From Flammula alnicola (taxonomy: Eukaryota > Basidiomycota > Agaricomycetes > Agaricales > Strophariaceae), in the NCBI GenBank assembly GCA_015499995.1, contig JADNRV010000204.1, positions 23,555-87,554 on the forward strand: a DNA stretch of 64,000 bases, read 5' to 3'. A program made the translations under genes and the position numbers. The notes below the pieces were generated by a model. It saw only the letters and a program-made list of their open reading frames with translations, did no database searches and was not told the origin of the DNA. This document shows positions 24,547 to 35,885 of the stretch, one piece after another. Each line of letters begins with the position of its first letter. Positions within the stretch are counted from its first letter, which is position 1.

Positions 24547-25579
24547 GCGCACTTTTTCCGCGTCATGATTTGCCAATTTTCCAAACTTACTTTTACCGTT
24601 CTCATTCTCGAAATAGACTCACGGAGGCTTGTTAAAAGACTGATTCTATGAGCCAAATTAGATTTTCTTCAATCATTTTAGTATGAGGTTCTGGGAATAT
24701 TAATGCATATTTTTTCGGCCACTCTGTTTGACTACCATGTTGGAATGGTTATATAACCTATTTCTTCACTTCCTGGAGCGTTTGACGAATGATTGTCGCA
24801 GGGTCTCTGTTACCGCAGAGGCTTCATACGGCTCTAAGGTTTAACTTGGTTATGCAGGAAAGCTGGGCCGTAGTCCTCTGCAGTCACGGGGAAGAGAAAA
24901 AGGAGGATTGTGCCGTTGCTTCTAATGGCAAGAAGCGTGGGAAATTAGGGAGTCAAACTTGTTGCCATTGTCGGCATTTGTATAATTAGCGCCCATCATG
25001 ACGCAATAAAATACTTATGATGATGTCGTGTCCTGTCGACAACGGCCATCCCACCGATTTGTCTCATATTTCCCGATATCTATCGCTATCAAACAACGGC
25101 ATGAATTGGTTTGCTAACGAGTTTACTAAGCGCCATTCTCCGCACGGTTCGGATGCATCATTCAAATCTGCATCTGAGCAATAGGCTTGCCTAGCTTCGA
25201 GGAACCTTTCCGCAGAATTTTGGATATCATTAGCCAACAGTTCTAGGTCACTACACTCTTCTACCATAAATCCATGCCCATGACATCGAGGTCAAGATGT
25301 GACCTGCTTTCTCCCGGTCGACTCGCTTGAAGTACTCGCTCGCGGCTTGATATCTCCGTTGGAAGTGTGGTGTTTCGACCACAATGTATCGCCCAGAATG
25401 TTTGTCGTTCCGATGTGAATTACAAGTTCCTTCAAAGCGGTGCGTGCACCTCCGGGTTTGAGCCAAAATTGACAGGTGATCAATTTATATCGAAGGCGGA
25501 AGGACTGTAGAATGCTCGTTGAAACGTAAATCCTCGGCGTAGACTTCAGCTCCTTCGAAGATATAACCGGAGGCAGCGA
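24547..25579. other. Intergenic with a possible gene relic
   Basis: No intact gene. On the minus strand between about 25,480 and 25,070 two overlapping frames contain protein-like segments (see the separate entry). The remainder shows nothing. Confidence 0.4.
25070..25483 (-). pseudogene. Possible degraded protein-coding relic, unidentified
   Basis: Two minus-strand frames shift into one another and read like one broken protein: GARTALKELVIHIGTTN, then AASEYFKRVDREKAGHIL, then NDIQNSAERFLEARQAYC. Amphipathic helix-like composition continues through the frame changes, which suggests a decayed gene rather than chance. No family was recognised. Confidence 0.2.
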
Positions 25580-25587
25580 TATAAATA
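25580..25587 (+). promoter_or_regulatory. TATA box of the NTF2-like gene
   Basis: TATAAATA lies 49 bp upstream of the ATG at 25636. Confidence 0.5.
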
Positions 25588-25635
25588 AGGGTTGTCTAGT
25601 GCTCTTTCAACTACCCTTGTCTGCCTCCCGAAGTT

Positions 25636-26221
25636 ATGAGCGCCCAGAAAAACACCCTCCAACTAAGCTCTTTGGTCCAATGGTCGCAGGATCACATACG
25701 AGATGTATTCGAATCATCGACTGACGAAGGATCCATGCGAGCGGTTGAAGAAACATTTGCGAAGAATGTCAACGCGACGGTCAACGGAAGCCAGCTGGGA
25801 TATGCAGAAATCAAGCAGATGGTGCTCATGATGCGCAAACAATCTGCTTGTGGGCTCAAAGTGCAGTGGCTACAGACTGTCCAAGTTCCTCATGACTCCA
25901 GCAATCGGGTATGTGTCCACCTTTGCAAACGTGAAAAAGTGCTTTATTCCTTTGTAGGATGGCTCATTTGGAGGCATGTATATTATTCATGGTATTCAAA
26001 AAATCCTCCCCGGTCGTGATAAACCAACGGAATTTGCCAGGCACAAAACTGTCACCGTCTCGTAAGCTTTTCTACTGCTCGCAAATAATAAATTCGCCTC
26101 TTGATCGACTCTCTACAGGATTGAATCCCAGTCCACAAATCCTAATGATGACAGTCGAAGAATAGTCACCCTAGCCTTTGTGGCATCCGATCTCCAAGTA
26201 AATCGCGAAGCTGTTCTGTGA
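25636..26221 (+). CDS. Small NTF2/SnoaL-like protein, unidentified
   Basis: Exons 25636-25908, 25958-26061 and 26119-26221 sum to 480 nt, giving 159 residues. The protein has an N-terminal helix pair (LVQWSQDHIRDVFESS...EETFAKNVNATVNG) and a beta-rich second half (GGMYIIHGIQKILPGRDK, RIVTLAFVASDL). This alternation and length match small SnoaL-type NTF2 folds, as does a conserved-looking 'FAKNVNATVNG' early segment. No active-site motif is evident, so no reaction is assigned. Cytosolic, no signal peptide. Confidence 0.65.
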
Positions 26222-28885
26222 CTGTATTTTATTATGCACCCAGTCAGAAGTACTTACTATACGTCGTTTGGCGGCACAGTCATTAATATATAATCACCAT
26301 TGAGCCACATTTTCTAAGTAATTGACGTTCGAGCTCGGAATGCAACGTTTATACGGCGTTTCTACGCAATATTTTACACGGAGCGGGGGAATCGACAATT
26401 ACTGTATATGCAACGAATACAGGGACGAATGGTCAGCGACTCGACCCAGTAAGTGTCAGGACGCGGGGGAGCGTTGACTTAACATGGAAAAGATAATAAA
26501 TGGAGCAATCACTAATCTGTTCGTTTAGAAGCCCAATGCCACTCCTAAGGCATAAATATGAATGACACAATATTAACAGTCACAATCGCAAATCATCCGA
26601 GTCAGTACATGGAACAAGATTGGACCATTAGATCGATCGCGAGGGCGTGGAGCGCGTGGTAATCGAAAAGGAAGAGAACAGCGACTACATAGATCGGTGG
26701 ACCTGAGATCCTGGAACAGGGACCTAGCATAGATAGGCTAGAAATAGGCGTCCGAAGGCTTGCGGAGTCGAACTATAGCCCCAAATACCACATCCGCGAA
26801 GGGGCCCCATAATACCATGATTTTGGAGGCTGGGTGAGAAAACCACCATGTGGCACTACATAGCACTGGCTAAATATTTTAACGATTTTGGGAATAGCCT
26901 TAGAAGCCAAAAGACGGTCGATATTGGGTCAACGACAATCAAGGCGCAGATAAAAACAACCTGCCGCGCCTTTCACACAGATGTAGCAATGCGATAAGGA
27001 CACAAGATTTCGGATGAAATAACTGGCACAAGTGTCGCCACATACTTGAGGGATGGGAAGCCAAAGAGGAAGGTAATTACACTAGTGACTCTGGGAACGG
27101 GAGTTGTTTGAGCGGCCATCGCGAATGCTAGCTAGTTGATAATTCTGCAGGATATTTTTTCAGAGGGAAATTTACTTAGGGAATCTCCGTGCGGCGGAAT
27201 CCGTGCAATATGACATTGGCAGACGTCGTAAGGCTGTGGCAGCCTGGCAGGCCCTGAATCGGTGTGAAATATCTGGCTACGATGCAGGCCGCATGTCCAC
27301 GCCCTGCCAGTGAGATTTGAGCCAGTACGGGTTTGAAAAGAGATCGACAGTAGATCCACAGTACCAGTGAAGCTTGCCCACTTCAACAAGTTCGGTGTGA
27401 AAAGTCCAGGTCAAGATAATCACCACCAATTATACACACAAGGCACACATTTTATCCAGACAGATACGCGGGCTTCCTGATCCTCTCTGCTCAGAATAGG
27501 TTCCTTGAAGGATGAGCCCCAAAGATACAGAACCAGTTCTAGACAAGAAAATTTGAGGAGGTAGCTAATTCAACAAGCGGCGGCAGCCTAGTGGCAAGCA
27601 TTGCTGGTAGTTGATTAACCTGCTCAGTTAGCGAGTATTGTCGCAAGCACAGTTCGGTGTTATGGAGGTGAAACAGAGAATTTTATAGCAGCTGAAAGCG
27701 AGTTTTGATTCAAAGAACTTGGGCAGGAGAATGCGTGAAGATGCGCATGCAAATTGAAATATTGAAAGACGAATGACCGGTGGACCCTGGAATGAACCTT
27801 GGGGCGGCGAAGTCCCGCCTATCGCCGTCGGATATCAGCGGATATCCTGCCGGCGAAAGTCAACCGGTTCGGATGATGGCGCACGACCTTTAACCTTGTC
27901 GACCTCCTCTTGAGCCATACGTCTTGAAGCAGCGTCGGGTGCGGATTGGAACGGTCTACGGTAACACCAGGTTAAATCAGTATCACGATGTACGACTTGG
28001 ACAACAGCACTGGCAGGCTGCTATGCAGCCTGGAGCAGCGAGCTCGAACTTGCCAACGTCAGAAAGCGATTCGTTTCATCCTATCGGATCCTTTGCGATG
28101 CGAAGGGCCTCTCTGATAAGGAAACAACTTCAGAAGCTCGAAATTGCGCATAAATGTCAATTCCTTCTGAACATTGCTACTCGGCACGCAATTCGTAGCA
28201 TCGGAACCTGGCAACTTGCTGGCAACAGGGAGTGCCTCTCTGTGTAAGAGAGGTTTTAACGTCCGAATAGACGTGCAACAAGTTGCGTTGCGCATATACT
28301 TCGGTTTCTATTTTGTGGCTGTTAAATTTGTCCTGCAGATGACAAGCTTAGAACACGAGCACATTAAGGGATCCTGGTCTCTGTGAGTCCTATTTTGCTC
28401 TTCGGAACCGCCATCATTAGTGCGCCTATTTACAACGTTATAGACGCCGTTCGTCTGTCTTGAAATGAGGGTTGGGTTTCTCGAACGACTATCAGCCAAG
28501 AAGTTCACTTACCATAAAATGGACCGATCTTTACCCGAGGTTAGTTCCAATTTCTGCTGTTTGCGCCACCCTTCTCGACTAATTTAAGCCCGTCGTTGTG
28601 ACAGCGTGATCTCTATGATTGGCGTTCCAATATAGCACTCATGTTACGCGGATAAATCTCCAGCTTTGAGGGTTAAAAAGGCACTGCAAACATGCTCTAT
28701 CTTTGTCGCATTTTGCTCCATAGTCCTGACCCTACACCAAGCTCGACCCCACGCGACGCAGCGGACCTGCTGGCACAGTCCAAGAATCTGTTCATGTGAA
28801 CACCACTGCAACTGGCACAGCAGCTTTTCTCCGAACTTCAATCATAGGAGGCACGAGCAGCAACCCATTACTTGTACTAAAGAAG
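26222..28885. other. Gene-poor stretch upstream of xylanase A
   Basis: About 2.7 kb without a convincing gene on either strand. Frames at 27132-27389 (-) and 27924-28247 (+) lack domains and coding-like composition. No repeats were recognised. Confidence 0.4.
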
Positions 28886-28892
28886 TATAAAT
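28886..28892 (+). promoter_or_regulatory. TATA box of xylanase A
   Basis: TATAAAT lies about 62 bp upstream of the xylanase A ATG at 28954. Confidence 0.55.
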
Positions 28893-28953
28893 GAGGGGTT
28901 GGGCAGCCCTCCTTCAGCATTATAGCTTCTGGTGACCTCTTCAGAAGAAACCG

Positions 28954-30832
28954 ATGGTTTTCAAGTTTGCTTTCTCATTCACTAGTTCGCTTGCTCTTGT
29001 GCAGTTTGCGTCTGCGCAATCTGCGGCATGGGGACAATGTAAGCCCCTATTACCCTTTGACGTTAAGCATTCGCAGTCTCACTGATCCCTCTCTGATACA
29101 CAGGCGGCGGTACCGGCTGGACAGGCCCAACGGTAGGTGACTCCTTTGCAATGTATTGATGATGTCGCTGACTCGTGGTGTATTGAAACCAGACCTGCGT
29201 TTCTGGCTACAGTTGCACCTTCAGCAACGCGTACTACTCTCAGTGTCTCCCTGTTAGTAGTTCTGCATCCAAACTGTCTTGTAGCATTGCCGATCATTTA
29301 ATAAACAGGGTACTGCGAGTCCCACGGCGCAGCCAACATTACCATCTTCAGGGGGATTACCTACTGCTGCCTCTAGTGCTGGCCTTGCACTCCTTGCAAA
29401 AGCTGCCGGCAAAACATACTTTGGCTCCGCAACTGATAACCCGGAGTTGACCGACGCACCCTATGTCGCTATACTGAGCAACACAAGCGAGTTCATGCAA
29501 ATTACACCTGTAAGTTTCAAGACTCGTTGAATCGACCAGACCTCTTACCTTTATTGATCAGGGAAACAGCATGAAATGGGTGCGTTTTCAGTCCGATGCC
29601 AAAACAAGGGTGGCTGATCGTGTCTTCCGCTTAGGATGCGACTGAACCTGAGCGTGGAACCTTTACCTTCTCTGGAGGAGACGTCATCGCTCAATTCGCT
29701 CAAAAGAACGGACAGTTGCTCCGAGGTCAAACATATCCTTGTTTTACGTGGCTCTCCTTATGTCTTACCATGATTGTTCGAAGGCCACAACTGTGTCTGG
29801 TACAACCAACTGCCAAGCTGGGTCACATCCGGTAATTTCGACAACGCGACTCTCCAGTCTATTGTCGCGACGCACTGCAGTACTATCGTCAGTCACTATA
29901 AAGGACAAATGTGAGTACATGCACCTCGTTTCTCAAGAAATCACCCTAACTCCACGATTTTCAGCTGTACGCTATCGTTCTTCCAATTTCTTCCCCATAA
30001 CTGATTTACTCTCCTTTCTACAGACAGCTGGGATGTCATCAACGGTATATTCATAAGCAGCACCAAATTTAGCCGCATTTCTCAAGACGTGGTTTTCAGA
30101 GCCCTTCAACGATGACGGGACTTGGCGATCTGATGTATTCTACAACACAATTGGCCCAGACTTCGTACCCATCGCCCTCCAAGCCGCACGGGCTGCTGAC
30201 CCCAATGCCAAGCTCTCTGTCAGTGTTATGAGTTCGTCTTATACATTTAATTGGAAATTGATTGCTTTTGTAGATAAATGACTACAACATTGAGTACAGC
30301 GGACCCAAGGCGACTGCTATGATTAGCCTTGTAACATCTCTCAAGGCGCAGGATGTAGCTGTCGATGGTATCGGACTCCAATGCCACTTCATCGTCGGCG
30401 AGGTTCCCACGGACCTCCAGACCGTCATGGAATCATTTACCGCCCTTGGTGTTGAGATTGCCGTGACCGAACTCGATATCCGGATGACTTTGCCTGCCAC
30501 CGCTGCGCTCTATGAACAGCAGAAGCAGGATTACCAAACGGTCATCACGGCGTGCAAGAACGTCGAGGGGTGCGTCGGCATCACGATTTGGGACTACACG
30601 GACAAGGTTCGTTTGCTTTCAGCGTGTGCCGCATTCCCAGACTTCGCCTTACGATGATGTTCTAGTACTCCTGGGTCCCAAGCACTTTCTCTGGACAAGG
30701 TGCCGCTTGCCCGTGGGACCAGGTTAGTGATCTTGTTTTTTTAATTCATTTGTGTTCTTTTCTGAGTTTGGTCTACAGAACTTGGTTAAGAAGCCTGCTT
30801 ACGATGGAATTGCCGCTGCATTCCAGTCTTAG
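28954..30832 (+). CDS. GH10 endo-1,4-beta-xylanase with N-terminal CBM1 (xylanase A)
   Basis: Secreted xylan-degrading enzyme. Exons: 28954-29038, 29104-29132, 29193-29252, 29309-29509, 29562-29579, 29635-29725, 29784-29910, 29965-29966, 30024-30044, 30100-30218, 30274-30606, 30666-30722, 30779-30832. They sum to 1,197 nt, giving 398 residues. Order: signal peptide (to about residue 21); a CBM1 cellulose-binding module ([13 protein letters not shown]...SGYSC...YYSQCL) with four cysteines and surface aromatics; a Ser/Thr/Pro linker; then the GH10 barrel with [15 protein letters not shown]. The acid/base Glu is in NEPFND (about E212) and the nucleophile in TELDIRM (about E317). Frame is kept only by a 2-nt exon (CT at 29965-29966) that completes KGQIYSWDVIN. 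Exon sizes from the 18-nt exon to the 57-nt exon are identical to xylanases B and C. Confidence 0.95.
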
Positions 30833-31099
30833 ATTTGATTGGCTGAAGCACCCGCTAGTGAGGCCTAACCGTAAAATGGACTTTCACTGTATTACAGTCT
30901 GTAATATTGTGCATCTAAAAAGGAGGAAGATTTTTGGTCACATCTGGTTGTGGTCCTATTGCATAACATTCGAATACTCTTCAACGAAGGAGGGTGGGAG
31001 CGAGCACTCGTGGTGCGGCCCAGAGGATGCATAGGATAGTCGGGGAGTTAGGGTGAAAATGGAATTAGGAGCCAGAGGAGTAGCGTACACGATAGTAAT

Positions 31100-31625
31100 A
31101 CTTAACATAAGTATTGTACACAGTACATGTACTAAGTACTAAGTACTTACTTCGACCGGATGTTCGGTATTGCGCGTCAATCACGTGAGCGCGGGCGATG
31201 AGGCGAATCGCGGAGCTAAGTCTAGCTGAGCTCACTGCTCAGAGACAGCCGCGAGTCATTCAAGTTCAAACGTTCAAGTTGCGTTCAGGCTTCAGCGGAC
31301 AACGTAGTTCGCCATTATACGCGATAGACGCACACCCCCAATGCACTCAAGAATTAACGTGAGCATGATGCCAGCCACTACAACGCCGAGCGCTGACAAT
31401 GCTGCCAGTGAGAATTCCGGTGCTCCATATCGAAACTAGCACTTCGTCCAATAGAAGCCGCCAACACACAGGGAATATTGCATCGATCAAACAATTTACA
31501 TATAACCGAAGTCCTAGTGGCCCCTCGGAAGATAGGAAAATGTACACCACAGCCAACCTACGGCCAGCAATTTCATCCACTGGTTGCCGTTTTTTGTCGA
31601 TCACACGTCATGCATCATGTCCGAC
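31100..31625 (+). pseudogene. Truncated duplicate of NUBPL promoter and first exon
   Basis: This segment is an inverted copy of about 49,402-49,920. It carries the NUBPL upstream region and most of exon 1, including the presequence start [13 protein letters not shown] and GCRFLSIT. It stops inside exon 1 after ...CATGTCCGAC and is fused to the outer end of the FunK1-bearing repeat arm at 31622-31625, where CGAC is shared by both sides (microhomology). The ATP-binding domain is absent, so it cannot encode a working protein. Confidence 0.85.
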
Positions 31626-31899
31626 GAGTGGCGCAATTTTGGACACATCTGGTATTTCAATCTGGACTCGTATTGCCACCCCACGGATCCTCACCAAATA
31701 TCGTAGTCTGGAAAGAAAACGATGCCATTCCAGAAAATTATGAAACAAATCATGCAATCTGAGAAACTATTTCTACATAACGTGATGATATAGCTATACA
31801 ATGGATGCAAGTAGTACAGATGTGATAGAAATGCGAGACGAAAACTGAGCAAAGATATTGAGAGCCACACATTCTAGACTATTCATTCCCATACCGTTA

Positions 31900-34144
31900 T
31901 CAATGTCTTTTAGCACGCTTTTCATCGCGCTCCTCATCGTACTCGGGTAGCATCGACTTCCTCTTTTTCTGCCCTGCCGTCAGATATCTATCTTCCTTAA
32001 GAACCTCTTGGTCAACTCGTCCATCTTCAGCAGCCTTCCACGTGATGTTCTTGAGAGCATCCTCCAAAACACCATAGAGCCAATTGTGCGTCTCGAGCTT
32101 CTCCACTTCCGCCTTAGCAGCCTGCTCGTTCTCCAGTTGCAACTCCTCGTGCTTTGTCGACCCGTACCGATGCCCGAATCCAGAATAAATGCGCTTCAGG
32201 ACATCGGAGAGCGGTTTCCGTTCTAAGCCAATCGACTGAACAGTGGCCGTGGACATCTTAAACAAATCCGCCTTATCATCCCCACCAACGCCGTTCAGAG
32301 TAGAGTCAAACTTCTTCAAAAAAAGGTTCGGCGGCGTGCATTCAACGTATTCCGAACGTATTTGATAGCAATCGTGGTCAGCACGTATACGAACGACTCG
32401 AGGTCGTCGCCGGTCTTATGTTCTTGAGTATCACCCATGAGCAGCCGGGCGGAGATGAACTGGAAGGTTCCCTGCGACAGAAGTGAGATCGGACAGCAGC
32501 ACTGGGTGGAAACTGAACATACCGTTTTCTCGTCACATCTCGCAATCGCTGGGCCCTGGCCAATACGTTTGCATAGTTCCCAATCGATGAGGATCCCCCC
32601 TCCTCTCCCACCATGACGATGTTCCCCAACGAGATGTCCCTGTGCAGGAGGTTAGCTTTCGTCACCGCGTCCCAATGCGCTGGAGAAGTACGCCTGTCAG
32701 CAGTCAATGACATGGAGATGCAGAAAAGAACGTTACATACCAAGCAGAGCACATTTCACTGCGTTAACCATTTGCCACGTCGACGAAAACTGCGTAAGAG
32801 GCGTGCCGATGGTGCCAAGGACAAGACGGTAATGCATGTGGACACGGGGCCGTTTGTCTTTCGCAGCTGAACTGAATTTCTGCACCCCCCGCACACATGG
32901 CCCACGTCGCCAGCCGTAATGAATTTAGCAATATTGCGAACACCTTTCTCATGGAGCTCCCGATAGACATCACCCTCCGGCTCATACTTCGACACCCGCC
33001 ATGTGTCCTTCAACAAGACGACTGCTTCCGTCTGACAGTCGTAAGCCTTGAAACATCTTGTACCGCGACCAAGCGGGAAGATATGATTGTTCGTGAACGG
33101 TTCGTGCACGATATAAAAAGTTTTCTTTTTGGTGACATTGTCTTTAACGGAGACCTTGTAGAGTCGATCGGCATCCTTGAGGTCGAGGGCCTCGCGAGCG
33201 TTCTCCGCCTCGTCGCCGCCGCGGACGCGACGGAAGGTGGTGTCAGTACCGCGAACGCTTTTGTGGGCATGTGAAAGGTGCCAGAAGAACATAGGGAGCC
33301 ATTTCATTTCTGTGTAATCGAACTCCTCTGTAACGATGGCGCAACTTCGGCTCCAGTGTATCAGTCGGCAGCTGGTTTTGTTGATAAAGAAGGAGAATGA
33401 GTGCGTTCGGAACTGCGTAGCCTGGATGGCATTGGCGTATACGGTAAGCTGGCCACGCGTATCACGAGCTTGCATTGTGTCCCACTCGAACGGGTGCTTT
33501 GCGTCAATGGAGTATAGTGGCTGGTCCAGGGTAAATGGTTCATACGAGACGTCGTTCTTTAGCTCCCCGTATCCTGTCATGAGCTTTGCCTGAGTAATAC
33601 ACTCGCCAGGCTTGGGAGCATCTTTTTCGGCGTAGATACCAATGTCAGGTTTGACGCAATGATTATAAAGTACGTCAGACTCCGGGTCCGATACAGTCGA
33701 CGTGTTGACAAGTTTGATGCCTTTACAGAAAGGCTTGAGTGCAGCGATCTGGACTGGGTGAGCGCCTGCTCGTAATGAAAAAAGGCGACTTACCAGCGGG
33801 TCATACATCTCCGGCTCCGTCCTTAATCTCGCTACGTTAACGAGACTTTCGTAGTCAACCTCTGGCAAGGGCGGGGCCTCAACGTCAAGGAATTCTTCCA
33901 AGAATTGGTCGACTGGAATAGGTCCCCAGAACTTTCCCTGCATGTCGACGGCTGCTTCGACGAAGGGACGCTCCTGGTATACGTTGGTCGACGTCTGTGG
34001 CACTCTGGAGCTGAGTCGGTTGTGGAAAGGTGTCTCTTGAGGAGGAGGCGGAACGGCCGGTTTCTTGGGCGTCTGGGGCGTCTTCGACTGGAGTGAAGCA
34101 TAGAATTGGGCAGGAGGTATGGGCTCCAGCCTTTGCGATGCCAT
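31900..34144 (-). pseudogene. FunK1 fungal-type protein kinase, left copy, frameshifted
   Basis: Same four-exon structure as the right copy: 34144-33794, 33748-32741, 32679-32523 and 32471-31900. Exons 2, 3 and 4 are each one base shorter than in the right copy (1008 against 1009, 157 against 158, 572 against 573). The losses fall in or near homopolymers, at about 32,885 (G run), 32,600 (G run) and 32,320 (T run). The middle deletion falls right after HRDISLGNIVMVGEE and destroys the LIDWELC segment. Exon 1 differs only by an in-frame extra Pro. Either a young pseudogene or homopolymer miscalls. Confidence 0.85.
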
Positions 34145-34370
34145 GATTCAAATATTCAACGTGAGTGGTAGTGGTAGTGGTGATGGCAGCGACTAACCGT
34201 GTTCAACTAGGAGATCGGAGTTTGAAAATAGCACGTGACCGCGTCTATGCCTCTTTAATCATACCGATGCCCAAATCCGGAACAAAGATCGCCAAGGACC
34301 CGCATTCCAGAGAGCCTGGCAAAGTACATACAGTACGACTGACTCTAGAAGAGATTTCTGTCCTATCATC

Positions 34371-35265
34371 CGTGGGGACTCGACGATTGCTTGACTCTGC
34401 TCACCATTCATACCTTTCTCTAAACCGTCTCTATCCTACATCAGTACAATTGGTGTCTTCCAGAGTAAGTGAATACTTCTGATGCCCCGATTACGCTCAT
34501 CTTCTCTTTCTTTCGAGGTCATAAGGGTGCTGAGGATACGCAGAATACGGCCCCGAAGCGCCAGTCATCAACCCCAACGTTACACTCCCCTCGGGATACC
34601 TCGGGTCTAAATGGATAACGGAGACACTTTTCCAGATGGCTGCTGAGAATTTTGGTCTTCAAACGATGTCATTCAGGTTGGAGTGCTCTGTTGAGGCATC
34701 AATCGGAGCTAGGATCCTTCCCAATGCTTCCCAGCCATCGCCCAGTCGGCAGTCTATCTGGGAGCCTAGCTGAAGGAAACGACGTAAGCCATTCTACTGT
34801 CAGTGCTAACGATTCTTCTAACAGCTTATTTCGCGGATTCCAGTGGATTTAGCTCCTTCGGCGATCGTGAAAATGTAAGAGAATTCAGACCAAACGCTAC
34901 ATCTCGTACATGCCAAGCCGTCGAATTGGGGCACTATCATGACTCACCTCGCAAAGCTTCTGAACGTACCTCTTGTTCCTTACGAGGAGTGGTTTGCTCA
35001 TTTGGAAAACTCGGTGCAAGACGAGGACGACCACACAGTGTATACTCGATTACGGCCGACCACAGCCAGCCGGCCCTTCGGATGACCCACTTCTTCAGAC
35101 GCGCTGGACGAAAATACGGAGAGTTTGGCCCTGCTTCCGAAGGTTGCTTCGGATAAGAGCTTCAGCGCGTCGCCCTCTCTACAAGATGAGAAGGTCCTTC
35201 CTTTGAGCGAGCAAGATGTGGCGACTCGGACATGGGTTCTTGCCTTGCTGAATTTGAATTGCGCA
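34371..35265 (+). pseudogene. 3' fragment of an adenylate-forming (carboxylic acid) reductase, left copy
   Basis: Broken pieces of the C-terminal NAD(P)-dependent thioester-reductase (Male_sterility/NAD_binding_4) domain. They are GTRRLLDSAHHS, then TLPSGYLGSKWITETLFQMA with the short-chain-dehydrogenase YxxxK pattern, then PSNWGTIMTHL-type and LLNVPLVPYEEWFAHLE segments in shifting frames, and a terminal PLSEQDVAT. Relative to the right copy it has extra stops (for example AGC-TAG-GAT where the other has AGC-TGG-GAT). The adenylation and carrier domains are absent. Divergent from FunK1. Confidence 0.8.
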
Positions 35266-35383
35266 TGCATCTTTACCTTACGCACAAGGGCACTTTTCAG
35301 ACTCGTATCGGATTCACAGCTTTAGTTACAGTCAATTCTACATATTGTTTCAAGTTCCGCAGAAGAAAACCTAGTCGGAATGG

Positions 35384-35757
35384 GTACCTTTTCCCATCGG
35401 CCCCTTGGAAGTCCAGATTCGCAAATGAAACTAGGCCTTGACGCTGCAGTGTTTGGGTGTTGCGTTGACTTGACAGCTGAAATAGAAACGGAATATGCAT
35501 AGATAGAGCGCAAAGAGACACGATGTTGACTGAGGTGGGACAATAGAAACGTCTGGACACGTCTGAAATTGTCCTTCTCCAACTCAAATACTTGAGAAAT
35601 ACTAACGTACCCTGAAGCTGAAGGCCCGATCCTTGCAAAGCTGACCTACGTACGTTCTTGTCGATCGTTGCAGACAGCGGACTTGCCTACATCGGGCGCC
35701 TATATCCCGTCTTGACGTTCTGATCGGCTTTGGGAACGAGTGCCATCATACTTATGT
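35384..35757 (-). repeat. Copy of a segment also found at 49,918-50,170 (inverted)
   Basis: The reverse complement matches the unique segment just beyond the NUBPL promoter near 50 kb. It shares TGCGTACGTTCTTG-like and CATCGGCCCCTTGGAAGTCC words (shown here in + orientation). In both copies a short frame begins M(T/A)LVPKAD and a later frame reads GLVSFA(H/N)LDFQGADGK, suggesting the 5' part of an unidentified gene, broken in both. Confidence 0.75.
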
Positions 35758-35885
35758 CAGTGGACAATAAATTGATTCAGAAAACAAGTGTCGGCATGTC
35801 GGCAGGTCAGTAAATAAATTCCCACAGTCTGTCCCTCGGCCAGCAATATTGCGCTGAGGCTGCAGTGCTGTTAAACCCAACCAGA

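Larger units (their letters stand above)
31622..35383. repeat. Left arm of ~3.8 kb inverted repeat
   Basis: Reverse complement of 38,648-42,449. The match starts at CGACGAGTGGCGC (31622) and ends at GTCGGAATGGGT (35383). It includes the FunK1 pseudogene, its divergent promoter and the reductase fragment. By eye the arms are highly similar, with small indels, and the left arm carries more damage. Confidence 0.9.
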
